Positions 1-8,725 of a DNA stretch of 24,453 nucleotides are shown here, piece by piece. A model generated the notes under the pieces. The model made no database searches. It was not told the DNA's origin and saw only the letters and a program-made list of their open reading frames with translations. Origin of the DNA: Paulinella micropora (taxonomy: Eukaryota > Cercozoa > Imbricatea > Euglyphida); contig BJOX01000001.1 in assembly GCA_009731375.1 (NCBI GenBank), positions 2,199,933-2,224,385 on the forward strand. The letters run 5' to 3'. How positions within the stretch are numbered: the stretch's first letter is position 1; every line of letters starts with the position of its first letter. Position numbers and translations under genes: made by a program.

Positions 1-67
<67 letters not shown>

Positions 68-68
68 G
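1..68 (+). repeat. (CT)n tract ending in an acceptor-like TAG
   Basis: Pure (CT)n runs from the window edge to 66 and is followed by AG at 67-68. A long pyrimidine run ending in TAG has the form of an intron 3' end, and it directly precedes the candidate exon at 69. The tract starts before the window. Confidence 0.85.
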
Positions 69-137
69 GTCGACTCGCCATCGCATTCAGAGCACTCCCG
101 AACTTCTTTGAAACACTCACCCGTAACCCCTGTACAG
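69..137 (+). CDS. Candidate exon 1 (69 nt, phase 0 to 0)
   Basis: This island of non-repetitive DNA lies between (CT)n-TAG and a donor that reads CAG|GTATGT. It is 23 whole codons, open in the frame that starts at its first base, and encodes a Ser/His/Pro-rich stretch containing [12 protein letters not shown] second frame is also open and the third has a stop. The donor GTATGT is repeated into the (GTAT)n tract that begins intron 1. The frame was chosen because it is the one that joins exon 2 and exon 3 in phase. The protein is not recognised; composition suggests a disordered, phosphorylatable region. It is the first exon visible and presumably internal. It could also be an unrelated unique fragment trapped between repeats. 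Confidence 0.5.
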
Positions 138-509
<372 letters not shown>

Positions 510-966
510 CTGGAGACAGTGTCTGCCACTGGCAACTCAGCCTAGGGTTCAGATCTAACTATCTCCTACAGTGACGATTTTGTGTCCGCCGTTAATCGCG
601 CGCAGCGCAAGGGCTAAACAGGCAACCAACTCCTGACCATGGCTGATGAAGTCGGGGCGTGATGCAAAGGGTTGATGAAGTCGGGGTTGTAGAAGGTAAC
701 TCACAACGAGCGTGAACTCCTGAAACCTCGACTTACAGACGCATCATCTCCTTATGGCACACGCCCCTGGGGAGTGTTCTAGTGTCGTCCCGTATAGTTC
801 AAAAGGGCTCGGCTACCTTTCGGCTTGAACTGGGCACAGACACCAACCACAGCGAGACAGTGGTGGGTGTGCAGCTTGGCCGGTGCTGAAAGTTCTTGTC
901 CGGGGGTAGTATAGGAGGCCATGGCTTTTCAAGCTAAGCCGCGCCCATAGATTAAACATTAAACAT
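510..966 (+). mobile_element. Element A copy 1, ATCT-tailed interspersed repeat
   Basis: This is about 457 bp of complex sequence. From roughly 740 onward it matches a second copy at 20579-20797 with only scattered differences. Both copies end with GATTAAACAT followed directly by (ATCT)n; here TAAACAT is duplicated at the end. It contains a direct repeat of TGATGAAGTCGGGG at 644-657 and 673-686 (period 29), and an inverted repeat AGTTCAA/TTGAACT spanning 796-831 whose loop has a further short AAAGG/CCTTT pairing. An acceptor-like CTACAG lies at 566-571. All frames are interrupted, so it looks non-coding. A shared 3' end with a simple repeat tail suggests a non-LTR retroposon or SINE. The family is not recognised. 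Confidence 0.6.
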
Positions 967-1472
<506 letters not shown>

Positions 1473-1930
1473 GGGTGCCATCTGTCGACTGACAGAGAAT
1501 TAGGGGATGGTGTGGGTGTGCTGGGCCCGTGGTAGGGTGCCTTATGTGTGCCTAGCCGTACGCCTATTAGTCACATGCCGAAATAGCGACGGGAAGCACA
1601 ATCCTGTTCCCTCAGGGTGCCCTTTCTCGCTTGTTGAGCCCGGAATAAAACCCACAGTGCTCTGTCGGTTTATACTAGACTGTCGAACAGTCTCGAAACT
1701 CCATCTGCTTACTGGGTCCTCTGTAATGGAGGTGGGAGCTCGTTCTGCAAGGGGCGCTTATGGAACGAGCCCTGGCCCCGCCTGGTACTAGGGAGCTTTG
1801 GTATCGCCTGTATCAGTCCCTTCCGTGCAAACATCACGGCTTAGTTGGGCATCGGGTTAATACTTTACCCACAGACTTCCTTGGTTGACGAAATCAGAAG
1901 CTCCTTTTTTCTGACATTAGTCGATATCTC
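1473..1930 (+). mobile_element. Element B copy 1, most complete copy
   Basis: This 458 bp complex sequence recurs at 7660-7846 (+), 10941-10995 (+), 19468-19731 (-) and 21116-21357 (-). All copies whose 3' side is visible end in GTCGATATCTC followed by (ATCT)n, while the 5' ends differ. That is the signature of a 5'-truncated retroposon with a repeat tail. Features seen include a 7-bp hairpin AGACTGT-CGA-ACAGTCT, a second short hairpin CTGTC/GACAG near 1483, AATAAAA near 1643, and a T6 run before the 3' end. An open frame of 94 codons (1507-1791) has no recognisable reverse transcriptase or endonuclease motif. Copies 4 and 5 contain only its 3' part. The family is not recognised. Confidence 0.65.
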
Positions 1931-1990
<60 letters not shown>

Positions 1991-2002
1991 CTATCTATCT
2001 AG
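1931..2002 (+). repeat. (ATCT)n tail of element B ending in acceptor-like TAG
   Basis: About 70 bp of (ATCT)n joins element B to the candidate exon at 2003. Its last bases read CTATCTAG, so the repeat itself supplies a pyrimidine-rich acceptor. Confidence 0.85.
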
Positions 2003-2047
2003 TGGTTCTCGTCTCCTTCCGCACTGACTTCGTCTCCAATGGCACAG
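2003..2047 (+). CDS. Candidate exon 2 (45 nt, phase 0 to 0)
   Basis: This 45-nt segment lies between CTATCTAG and a donor that reads CACAG|GTCATG. It is 15 whole codons, open in frame 0, and encodes WFSSPSALTSSPMAQ, again Ser/Pro-rich. One other frame is open and one has a stop. Phase 0 at both ends fits candidate exons 1 and 3. The intron that follows begins with GTCATG repeated as pentamers. No partial copies of this exon were seen nearby. The short length makes chance a real alternative; the in-phase fit and similar composition are the main support. Confidence 0.45.
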
Positions 2048-3329
2048 GTCATGTCATGTCATGTCATGTCAGGTCAGGTCATGCCATCTCATGTCATGTC
2101 ATGTCATGTCATGTCATGTCATGTCATGTCATGTCATGTCATGTCATGTCAGGTCAGGTCATGTCATGTATGTCATGTCATGTCATGCCATGCCATGCCA
2201 TGCCATGCCATGTCATGTCATGTCATGTCATGTCATGCCATGCCATGCCATGGAATGGAATGGAATGGAATGGAAATGTAAAATTCAAACGTAAAATGGA
2301 AATGGAAATGTAAATGTAAATGTAAATTGAAAATGTAATGTAATGTAATGTAATGTAATGTAATGTAATGTAATGTAAAGGTAAATAATGTAAATGTAAA
2401 TGGAATGGAATGGAATGGAAAGCAAATGTAAAATGGAAATGTAAAATGGAAATGTAAAATGGAAATGTAAAATGGAATGTAAAATGGAAATGTAAAATGG
2501 AAATGTAAATGCAAATGGAAATGTAAAATGCACATGTAAATGTAACATGAAAATGTCATGTAATGTCATGTAATGTCATGCAATGTAATGTAATGTAATG
2601 TCATGTCATATCATGTAATGTAATGTAATGTCATGTCATGTAATGTCATGTAATGGAATGGAATGGAATGGAAAGGTAAATGTGTAAATGTAAATGGAAT
2701 GGAATGGAAGTGTAAAATGGAAATGTAAAATGGAAATGTAAAATGGAAATGTAAAATGGAAATGTAAAATGGAAATGTAAATGCAAATGGAAATGTAAAA
2801 TGCACATTAAATGTAAATGTAAAATGAAAATGTCATGTAATCTCATGTAATGTCATGTAATGTAATGTAATGTAATGTAATGTAATGTAATGGAAAGGTA
2901 AATGTGCAAATATAAATGTGTAAATGCAAATCTAAATGTAATGCAATCTAATGCAATATGATGGAATGTCATATTAGGTAATTTAATGTAATGTAATGTA
3001 ATGTCATGTCATGTCCTGTCATGTAAATGTAATGTAAATGTAATGTAAATGCAAATGTAAATGCAAATGTAAACATAAATGTAAATGTAAATGTAATTGT
3101 AAATGTAATGGTGAATGTAAATGTAAATTTAAATGTAATGCAAGATAATACAGCCATGTAATGTAATTTTATATTATGTAATGTACCGTAATGTAATGTC
3201 GTATCATGTCGTATCATGTCATATCATGTCATGTCATGTCATGTATGTCATGCATTAATGTAATGTAATGTAATGTAATGTAATGTAATGTAATGTAATG
3301 TATTGTCATATTATGTGGTGTGTTGACAG
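2048..3329 (+). repeat. Pentamer/hexamer satellite filling inferred intron 2
   Basis: About 1.28 kb of five- and six-base repeats: (ATGTC)n with ATGCC to about 2250, then (GGAAT)n, then mixtures of AAATGT, AAATGG and (TGTAA)n. A longer unit is visible: the run from GGAATGGAAT through GCAAATGGAAATGT to AAAATGTCATG occurs at about 2399-2580 and again at about 2695-2860, with GCAAATGG offset by 272 bases (2511 and 2783). The pentamer start matches the GTCATG donor. It ends with complex sequence near 3305 and the acceptor TTGACAG at 3323-3329. Confidence 0.85.
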
Positions 3330-3449
3330 CTCCATCGTAAGCAGTCTTTGTCTCGTCGTTCATTCACGTACGCGGGAGACCAGTCAGGCTGCTCTTCGGA
3401 CTCCAACCAAAGCTCGCCCGGACGTGCGTTCAAGACCATCACACGTGAG
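3330..3449 (+). CDS. Candidate exon 3 (120 nt, phase 0 to 0)
   Basis: Exactly 40 codons lie between TTGACAG and the donor GTGAG|GTGTGT. The frame is open and encodes a basic then Ser-rich stretch, including KQSLSRRSFTYAGDQ and SSDSNQSSPGR. The RRxS and SSP patterns resemble kinase sites, which is composition only. A second frame is open and the third has a stop near the start. Codon choice is mixed and the DNA is far more complex than its surroundings. The donor GTGTGT extends into (GT)n. No partial copies were seen. This is one of the better exon candidates, though its acceptor has a weak pyrimidine tract. Confidence 0.58.
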
Positions 3450-3452
3450 GTG

Positions 3453-3483
<31 letters not shown>

Positions 3484-3486
3484 GTT

Positions 3487-3569
<83 letters not shown>
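3450..3569 (+). repeat. (GT)n followed by (GA)n
   Basis: Dinucleotide (GT)n with a few TTTG variants (3450-3510) passes directly into (GA)n (3511-3569). It starts at the donor of candidate exon 3 and lies in inferred intron 3. Confidence 0.9.
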
Positions 3570-3572
<3 letters not shown>

Positions 3573-3712
3573 AAGCCAAGCAACGTAAAGACTCACACTC
3601 GGTAAATAAAGATATTACATTACATACATATTACCATAAATAACGACATGACATACAGCTGTGACATTAGACGATACGACACTTTTATGAACTAATGTAA
3701 GCATAAAAGACA
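3570..3712. other. AT-rich intronic sequence, no gene seen
   Basis: Complex, AT-rich DNA with no convincing open frame. It leads into the hairpin module at 3713. A donor-like CTCG|GTAAAT at about 3600 has no matching acceptor upstream, because the sequence before it is purine (GA)n. Confidence 0.5.
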
Positions 3713-3852
3713 TTTATCGGTCACCTCCACAAAATGTGGTAAGGTTACCGATAAAACTACATATGCGGCGCGCCAAACTTGACGTGTTTTGCCGGGCTCG
3801 CCGGCCCGGCTCCGGCTTGCCCGGAAAACACGTGAAATTTGTGGCTAGCCAC
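3713..3852 (-). repeat. Double-hairpin module, copy 1 (inverted orientation)
   Basis: Two hairpins lie side by side. The first is 3713-3755: 13-base arms at 3713-3725 and 3743-3755 with one mismatch, and an inner CCACA/TGTGG pairing in the loop. The second is 3775-3840: imperfect arms at 3775-3797 and 3819-3840, with a GC-rich loop built from CCGG-type motifs. They are joined by CATATGCGGCGCGCC. The perfect palindrome GTGGCTAGCCAC follows at 3841-3852. The same parts occur at 5966-6092 in the opposite orientation and order. It looks like a foldback or MITE-type element of a family I cannot name. Confidence 0.65.
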
Positions 3853-4000
3853 ATAATATACTAATTACGTCAACTGTACTGATGCAAACATAAATACATA
3901 TTCATGATACAAACATTAAAATAAAAATTTTACACAAACTGTACTGTCTATACAAACGTAAATACATGTCATTTCAGTCCTACTACCTGATACATACTTG
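3853..4000. other. AT-rich intronic sequence, no gene seen
   Basis: Complex AT-rich DNA with no long open frame and no recognised element. It continues the non-repeat flank of the hairpin module and ends where the TCTCG-type pentamers begin. Confidence 0.45.
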
Positions 4001-4224
4001 TCTTGTCTTGTCGCGTCTCATCTCATCTCATCTCGTCTCGTCTCGTCTCGTCTTTTGTCTCGTCTCGTCTCGTTTCGTTTCGTATACATACATACATACA
4101 TACATACATACATACATACATGCATACATAGCATAGCATAGCATAGCATAGCATACATGACATACATAGCATACATAACATACATACCATACATGAATAC
4201 ATACATACATACCTGCATACATAG
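4001..4224 (+). repeat. (TCTYG)n pentamers, (CATA)n and (CATAG)n before exon 4
   Basis: TCTTG, TCTCA and TCTCG pentamers run to about 4083, then (CATA)n with a CATAG pentamer stretch at about 4126-4160. The region ends in ACATAG, used as the acceptor for candidate exon 4. The pyrimidine tract near this AG is poor. Confidence 0.8.
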
Positions 4225-4306
4225 CTCAAGAGCTCTGAGCCTTGGCTTCACAACGAGCAGCCGTCCCCGGTTCCCCCTGAGCCAACCAAGCCTTCTCGCT
4301 TAGCGG
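4225..4306 (+). CDS. Candidate exon 4 (82 nt, phase 0 to 1)
   Basis: Complex GC-rich island between ATACATAG and the donor GCGG|GTATGT. Only one of the three frames is open; it starts at the first base and leaves one base over. The peptide is Pro-rich and includes NEQPSPVPPEPTKPSRLA. An alternative acceptor six bases downstream (CTCAAG) keeps the frame. The 3' part, ending TCTCGCTTAGCAG or a variant plus GT, is repeated at least six times downstream up to 6318. This gives the donor end independent support as a repeated unit. The protein family is not recognised. Confidence 0.5.
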
Positions 4307-4324
4307 GTATGTATGTATGCATGT

Positions 4325-4358
<34 letters not shown>

Positions 4359-4479
4359 CAGAAGACAGACAGACCAGACAGACAGACAGACAGAGACAGA
4401 TAGACAGACAGACCAGACAACAGACCAGACAGACCAGACAGACCAGACAGACCAGACAGACATGTATGTATGTATGCAT
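4307..4479 (+). repeat. (GTAT)n then (CAGA)n with ACCAG units
   Basis: A short (GTAT)n starts at the donor of candidate exon 4. It is followed by about 135 bp of (CAGA)n, which changes to an ACCAGACAG pattern, then short (GTAT)n again. Confidence 0.9.
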
Positions 4480-4525
4480 GGCCGCCCTCGGGACCCCGAG
4501 TCCACCAGACCATCTCGCTTAGCCG
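4480..4525 (+). repeat. 3'-part copy of exon 4 (copy a)
   Basis: This matches the 3' part of candidate exon 4 and keeps its frame: PESTRPSRLA against PEPTKPSRLA. It ends at a better donor than exon 4 itself, GCCG|GTAAGG. No acceptor is visible immediately upstream, which is (GTAT)n and then CATGG. Confidence 0.6.
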
Positions 4526-4721
4526 GTAAGGATTAGTTGAAAAATTTCGGCCAGAACAAATTATCCCGTAATCACGGTACATTTGTTATCCAAAGTTGTG
4601 AAGAATTTCGGCCAGCCGGTAATTACGGTACATTTGTTGTCCACAAAAAAAAGTTTAGCCCAGAATTCCCCGTGTATACGATTGGCCGAAAGTTGAGGTG
4701 GCAGAAATTTTTACCCGACCT
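4526..4721 (+). other. Intronic complex sequence with an internal duplication
   Basis: Two motifs occur twice in the same order: AATTTCGGCCAG at 4543 and 4604, and GTAATYACGGTACATTTGTT at 4568 and 4619. The offsets are 61 and 51 bases, so one copy has lost about ten internal bases. CAGCCG|GTAATT near 4615 resembles the donor of the preceding exon copy. No gene seen. Confidence 0.5.
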
Positions 4722-4805
4722 TATGTGTGTATGTGTGTATGTGTGTATGTATGTATGTATGTATGTATGCATGGTGCCGTCTCGATTAGCAGGTATGTAT
4801 GTATG

Positions 4806-4843
<38 letters not shown>

Positions 4844-4909
4844 CCTCCCTCCCTCCCTCTCTCCCTCCCTCTCTCTCTCTCTCTCTCTCTCCCTCCCTCC
4901 CTCCCTCCC
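4722..4909 (+). repeat. (GTAT)n, a short exon 4 copy, then (CT)n and (CCCT)n
   Basis: (GTAT)n runs to about 4769. A short 3'-part copy of exon 4 (copy b, 4770-4792) ends CTCGATTAGCAG|GTATGT. After a few GTAT units come (CT)n and CCCT-rich pyrimidine repeats, cut off by the gap at 4910. Confidence 0.75.
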
Positions 4910-5366
4910 NNNNNNNNNNNNNNNNNNNNNNNNNNNNNNNNNNNNNNNNNNNNNNNNNNNNNNNNNNNNNNNNNNNNNNNNNNNNNNNNNNNNNNNNNNN
5001 NNNNNNNNNNNNNNNNNNNNNNNNNNNNNNNNNNNNNNNNNNNNNNNNNNNNNNNNNNNNNNNNNNNNNNNNNNNNNNNNNNNNNNNNNNNNNNNNNNNN
5101 NNNNNNNNNNNNNNNNNNNNNNNNNNNNNNNNNNNNNNNNNNNNNNNNNNNNNNNNNNNNNNNNNNNNNNNNNNNNNNNNNNNNNNNNNNNNNNNNNNNN
5201 NNNNNNNNNNNNNNNNNNNNNNNNNNNNNNNNNNNNNNNNNNNNNNNNNNNNNNNNNNNNNNNNNNNNNNNNNNNNNNNNNNNNNNNNNNNNNNNNNNNN
5301 NNNNNNNNNNNNNNNNNNNNNNNNNNNNNNNNNNNNNNNNNNNNNNNNNNNNNNNNNNNNNNNNNN
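4910..5366. other. Assembly gap, 457 N
   Basis: Unresolved bases inside a polypyrimidine tract. The true length is unknown and an exon could be hidden here. Confidence 0.98.
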
Positions 5367-5476
5367 TCTCTCTCTCTCTCTCTCCTCTTTCCCTCTTTTC
5401 TCTTCTCTCTTCTCTCCTCTGCCTGGTCTCCTCTCTTTTCTCTCTTCTCTCCTCCTCTCTCCTCCCTCGTGAACCT

Positions 5477-5512
<36 letters not shown>

Positions 5513-5669
5513 TCTCTCTGCTCTCTCCTCTCTTCTTTGTCTTCTCTTTCGTCTCTCGTCTCTCTCTCTCTCTCCTCTTCTCTTTAGCTTCTCTTCTGTT
5601 TCCTCTCTTTCTCTTTTCCCTCATTCTCCTCTCTCTCCCTCTCTCCTCTCTCTCTCCCTCTGTCTCTCT

Positions 5670-5725
<56 letters not shown>
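5367..5725 (+). repeat. Degenerate polypyrimidine (CT)n tract
   Basis: About 360 bp of almost pure pyrimidine on this strand, with CTC and TTC variants and a single GTGAA interruption near 5470. The strand asymmetry suits triplex formation. It leads into an exon 4 copy at 5726. Confidence 0.85.
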
Positions 5726-5727
<2 letters not shown>

Positions 5728-5758
5728 CCCTCGGCGACCAAACCATCTCGCTTAGCAG
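5726..5758 (+). repeat. 3'-part copy of exon 4 (copy c)
   Basis: It reads through ACCAAACCATCTCGCTTAGCAG with the donor AG|GTCTGT. The ATKPSRLA frame is kept. The preceding (CT)n lacks an AG acceptor before it. Confidence 0.6.
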
Positions 5759-5814
5759 GTCTGTGTGTATGTGTGTATGTATGCATATATCTTATTCTAT
5801 TCTGCGGCCAGCCA

Positions 5815-5941
5815 AAATTTCCACGTGTTTTACGGGCGAGCCGGGCCGGGCCGGCGAGCCCGTAAAACACGTGAAATTTGGCGACGCCGGAGATGTGGTT
5901 TTCTCGGTCACCTAACCACATTATGAGTTGGTGGCCGAGAA
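5815..5941 (+). repeat. Double-hairpin module, copy 2 (diverged)
   Basis: First hairpin 5815-5879: arms at 5815-5837 and 5858-5879, pairing with one base skipped, around a CCGGGC-rich loop. Second hairpin 5901-5941: arms TTCTCGGTCACC (5901-5912) and GGTGGCCGAGAA (5930-5941), one mismatch. Order and orientation match copy 3 next door, but the spacer GGCGACGCCGGAGATG has drifted from the GGCGCGCCGCATATG form. Confidence 0.6.
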
Positions 5942-6092
5942 TAGTATATTATGCGGGCTAGCCACAAATTTGACGTGTTTTGCGGGCGAGCCGGAGCCGG
6001 GCCGGCGAGCCCGCAAAACACGTCAAATTTGGCGCGCCGCATATGTATTTTTATCGGTAACCTGACCACATTTTGTGGAGGTGACCGATAAA
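5942..6092 (+). repeat. Double-hairpin module, copy 3 (perfect 22-bp stem)
   Basis: The arms at 5966-5987 and 6009-6030 are perfect reverse complements over 22 bases, with a 21-base GC-rich loop. The spacer GGCGCGCCGCATATG is the reverse complement of the one in copy 1. The second hairpin is 6050-6092: arms TTTATCGGTAACC and GGTGACCGATAAA, one mismatch, with inner CCACA/TGTGG. The left flank GGGCTAGCCAC and TATATTAT match the outer flank of copy 1 inverted. Mismatched positions differ between copies, so most stems are conserved as stems. Confidence 0.65.
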
Positions 6093-6104
6093 TGTGTGTA
6101 TGCA

Positions 6105-6138
6105 TGGCCAGAGCCGAACAAAGCATCTCGCTCAGCAG
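6105..6138 (+). repeat. 3'-part copy of exon 4 (copy d)
   Basis: It reads GCCAGAGCCGAACAAAGCAT and then CTCGCTCAGCAG|GTGTGT. The frame gives EPNKASRSA, aligned with EPTKPSRLA. It follows the hairpin module directly. Confidence 0.6.
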
Positions 6139-6193
6139 GTGTGTGTGTATGTGTGTATGTATGTATGCATGCATGTATGTATGTATGTATACA

Positions 6194-6318
6194 TGGCCAC
6201 CAACAGCGCCTGAGCCCCACCAAAGTATCAAGTGTGTGTATGTGTGTATGTATGTATGTATGTATGTATGTATGTATGTATGTATGTACGTATATGTATG
6301 TATTATCTCGCTTAGCAG
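6194..6318 (+). repeat. Two further 3'-part copies of exon 4 (copies e and f)
   Basis: Copy e (6194-6231) reads CCTGAGCCCCACCAAAGTAT and then CAA|GTGTGT. Copy f (6304-6318) is reduced to TCTCGCTTAGCAG and ends at GTATGT. They are separated by (GTAT)n. The series c, d, e, f is not strictly ordered by length. Confidence 0.55.
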
Positions 6319-7075
6319 GTATGTATGTATGTGTGTATGTATGTATGTATGTATGTATGTAATGTAATTTATGTATATATGTAATGTAATTTATGTATGT
6401 ATGTATGTATGTATGTATGTATGCATGCATGCATGTATGTAATGTAATGTATGTCATGTATGTAATGTATGTAATGTATGTAATGTATCTATGTATGTAT
6501 GTATGTATGTATGTATGTGTGTATGTATGTTTGTATGCGTGCATGTGTGCATGTATGTATGTATGTATGTATGTATGTATGTATGTATGTATGTATGTAT
6601 GTATGTTATGTATGTTATGTATGTTATGTATGTATGTATGTATGTGTGCATGTGCATGTATGTATGTGTGCATGTGTATGTATGTATGTATGTATGTATG
6701 TATGTATGTATGAATGTATGTGTGTATGTATGTATGTATGTATGAATGTATTGTATGTATGTATGTATGTATGTATGTATGTATGTATGTATGTATGTAT
6801 GTATATGTTATGTATGTATGTATGTTATGTATGTATGTATGTACGTTATGTGCGTTATGTACGTTGTATGTTATATACGTTATGTATGTCATGTATGTAT
6901 GTATGTCATGTATGCATGTTATGTATGTATGTATGTTATGTATGTATGTATGTATGTATGTATGTATGTATGTATGTATGAATGCATGCATGCATGCATG
7001 TATGTATGTATGTATGTATGTATGTATGTATGTATGTATGTATGTGTGTATGTATGTATGTATGTATGTATGTAG
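6319..7075 (+). repeat. (GTAT)n megatract, 3' part of inferred intron 4
   Basis: About 750 bp of (GTAT)n with variants (GTAATGTAT, GTTATGTAT, GCAT, ACGTTATGT). The last bases, GTATGTAG, form the weak acceptor of candidate exon 5. There is no pyrimidine tract. Confidence 0.9.
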
Positions 7076-7134
7076 AAACGATGAGGCTCCCCCCCAAAAA
7101 CATGAACAAAGCAAGTCCATTGGCAAGTCCATTG
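7076..7134 (+). CDS. Candidate exon 5 (59 nt, phase 1 to 0)
   Basis: Complex island between ATGTATGTAG and the donor ATTG|GTATGT. Two frames are open. The one that joins exon 4 (one base left over) and ends on a whole codon reads [18 protein letters not shown]. It contains a 12-base in-frame duplication (ASPL twice). The other open frame gives [18 protein letters not shown] and would not fit the neighbours. Two shorter copies of its 3' part follow at 7228 and 7390, each ending in a GT donor-like site. The acceptor is the weakest point, since it lies inside (GTAT)n. Confidence 0.4.
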
Positions 7135-7143
7135 GTATGTCTG

Positions 7144-7182
<39 letters not shown>

Positions 7183-7227
7183 ACCTATCGATCTATCTAT
7201 CTATCTATCTACCCCCCTCCCTCCCAG
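7135..7227 (+). repeat. (CTGT)/(CTAT)n after exon 5
   Basis: Starts with the donor GTATGTCTGTC, goes into (CTAT)n, and ends in a pyrimidine-rich ACCCCCCTCCCTCCCAG, a good acceptor-like end in front of the exon 5 copy. Confidence 0.85.
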
Positions 7228-7252
7228 AAATATTAACAAAGCAAGTCCACTG
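7228..7252 (+). repeat. 3'-part copy of exon 5 (copy a)
   Basis: 25 nt, AAATATTAACAAAGCAAGTC followed by CACTG, with a CCCAG acceptor upstream and GTCTAT downstream. It aligns with AAACATGAACAAAGCAAGTC in exon 5. Confidence 0.6.
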
Positions 7253-7265
7253 GTCTATCTATCTA

Positions 7266-7340
<75 letters not shown>

Positions 7341-7419
7341 ATATCTATATATCTATCTATCTATCTATCTGTCTACCCCTCCCTCACAGAAATATTATCA
7401 AAGCAAGTCCTCTGTCTGG

Positions 7420-7505
<86 letters not shown>

Positions 7506-7587
7506 CGTCCATCCATCCATCCATCCATCCATCCATCCATCTATCCATCCATCCATCCATCCATCCATCCATCCATCTATCTATCTA

Positions 7588-7656
<69 letters not shown>

Positions 7657-7659
7657 GTA
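7253..7659 (+). repeat. (CTAT)n and (CCAT)n tracts around exon 5 copies
   Basis: (CTAT)n before and after the copy at 7390, with a CCGT/CCAT block at about 7505-7577 and (CTAT)n to 7656. It leads directly into element B copy 2. Confidence 0.9.
7390..7418 (+). repeat. 3'-part copy of exon 5 (copy b)
   Basis: 29 nt beginning AAATATTATCAAAGCAAGTC, preceded by CTCCCTCACAG and followed by GTCTATCT. It is longer at the 3' end than copy a (TCTGTCTG). Confidence 0.6.
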
Positions 7660-7846
7660 ACATGCCGAAATAGCGACGGGAAGCACAATCCTGTTCCCTC
7701 AGGTGCCCTTTCTCGCTTGTTGAGCCCGGAATAAAACCCACAGTGCTCTGTCGGTTTATACTAGACTGTCGAACAGTCTCGAAACTCCATCTGCTTACTG
7801 GGCCCTCTGTAATGGAGGTGGGAGCTCGTTCTGCAAGGGGCGCTTT
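7660..7846 (+). mobile_element. Element B copy 2 (5'-truncated, runs into gap)
   Basis: Matches element B copy 1 from ACATGCCGAAATAGCG onward to GGGGCGCTT. Differences include loss of one G in CTCAGGGTGCC and GGGCCC for GGGTCC. It starts inside (CTAT)n, so its 5' end is truncated relative to copy 1. The 3' end is lost in the gap. Confidence 0.75.
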
Positions 7847-8278
7847 NNNNNNNNNNNNNNNNNNNNNNNNNNNNNNNNNNNNNNNNNNNNNNNNNNNNNN
7901 NNNNNNNNNNNNNNNNNNNNNNNNNNNNNNNNNNNNNNNNNNNNNNNNNNNNNNNNNNNNNNNNNNNNNNNNNNNNNNNNNNNNNNNNNNNNNNNNNNNN
8001 NNNNNNNNNNNNNNNNNNNNNNNNNNNNNNNNNNNNNNNNNNNNNNNNNNNNNNNNNNNNNNNNNNNNNNNNNNNNNNNNNNNNNNNNNNNNNNNNNNNN
8101 NNNNNNNNNNNNNNNNNNNNNNNNNNNNNNNNNNNNNNNNNNNNNNNNNNNNNNNNNNNNNNNNNNNNNNNNNNNNNNNNNNNNNNNNNNNNNNNNNNNN
8201 NNNNNNNNNNNNNNNNNNNNNNNNNNNNNNNNNNNNNNNNNNNNNNNNNNNNNNNNNNNNNNNNNNNNNNNNNNNNNN
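7847..8278. other. Assembly gap, 432 N
   Basis: Unresolved bases between element B copy 2 and (CTAT)n. It probably holds the rest of the element and its ATCT tail. Confidence 0.98.
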
Positions 8279-8284
8279 TATCTC

Positions 8285-8335
<51 letters not shown>

Positions 8336-8340
8336 GTCTA

Positions 8341-8377
<37 letters not shown>

Positions 8378-8384
8378 GTCTGTC

Positions 8385-8425
<41 letters not shown>

Positions 8426-8490
8426 GTCTGTCTGTCTGTCTGTGTCTGTCTGTCTGTCTGTCTGTCTGTCTGCCTGCCTGCCTGCCTGCC

Positions 8491-8557
<67 letters not shown>

Positions 8558-8562
8558 GTTAG
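8279..8562 (+). repeat. (CTAT)n and (CTGT)n with (CTGC), ending in TTAG
   Basis: Pyrimidine-rich tetranucleotides: CTAT, then about 180 bp of CTGT with GTCTCT variants and a CTGC block, then CTAT. The tract ends ATCTATGTTAG, the acceptor for candidate exon 6. Confidence 0.9.
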
Positions 8563-8610
8563 GTAAAGAACCGCTGGTTTCCCCATGTAGAAGCTGCCTA
8601 CTCCCCGAAG
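8563..8610 (+). CDS. Candidate exon 6 (48 nt, phase 0 to 0)
   Basis: A 16-codon island between CTATGTTAG and the donor CCGAAG|GTGTTA. Frame 0 is open and reads [16 protein letters not shown]. One other frame is open; the third has a stop at its first codon. Phase 0 at both ends fits exon 5 and exon 7. After an (ATT)n tract the last bases of the exon recur as CCCTGAAAG|GTGTTG (8681-8689). The peptide is less Ser-rich than its neighbours. The exon starts with GTAAAG, so AG|GTAAAG also looks like a donor, which leaves the boundary uncertain. Confidence 0.4.
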
Positions 8611-8611
8611 G

Positions 8612-8680
<69 letters not shown>

Positions 8681-8689
8681 CCCTGAAAG
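8611..8689 (+). repeat. (ATT)n and a minimal 3' copy of exon 6
   Basis: About 67 bp of pure (ATT)n begins within the donor GTGTTATT. CCCTGAAAG at 8681-8689 echoes CCCCGAAG at the end of exon 6 and is again followed by GTGTT. Confidence 0.7.
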
Positions 8690-8700
8690 GTGTTGGTGAA

Positions 8701-8725
8701 GGGGGTGGGGGGTTTGGGGGGAGGG
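8701..8725 (+). other. G-quadruplex-forming run
   Basis: Four G runs of 5, 6, 6 and 3 separated by T, TTT and A. The short loops and long runs predict a very stable quadruplex on the + strand, and on the transcript if the inferred gene is real. A C9 run follows at about 8745. Confidence 0.7.

Noticed and set aside
641-690. CTGATGA in element A as a hammerhead ribozyme core
   Set aside because: The required GAAA and pairing stems are not found at suitable distance; the motif is part of a short direct repeat.
1507-1791. 94-codon ORF in element B copy 1 as a reverse transcriptase C-terminus
   Set aside because: No catalytic or zinc-knuckle motif is visible, copy 2 has a one-base deletion within it, and the length is within chance.
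6023-7132. Long minus-strand ORF of His-Thr-Tyr-Ile repeats, and similar ORFs of YVCM, IYLS, LTYLL, SLSL and IDID type throughout
   Set aside because: They are translations of tetra-, di- or hexanucleotide repeats that are open in several frames on both strands. No domain, no codon bias and no non-repeat coding segment supports them.
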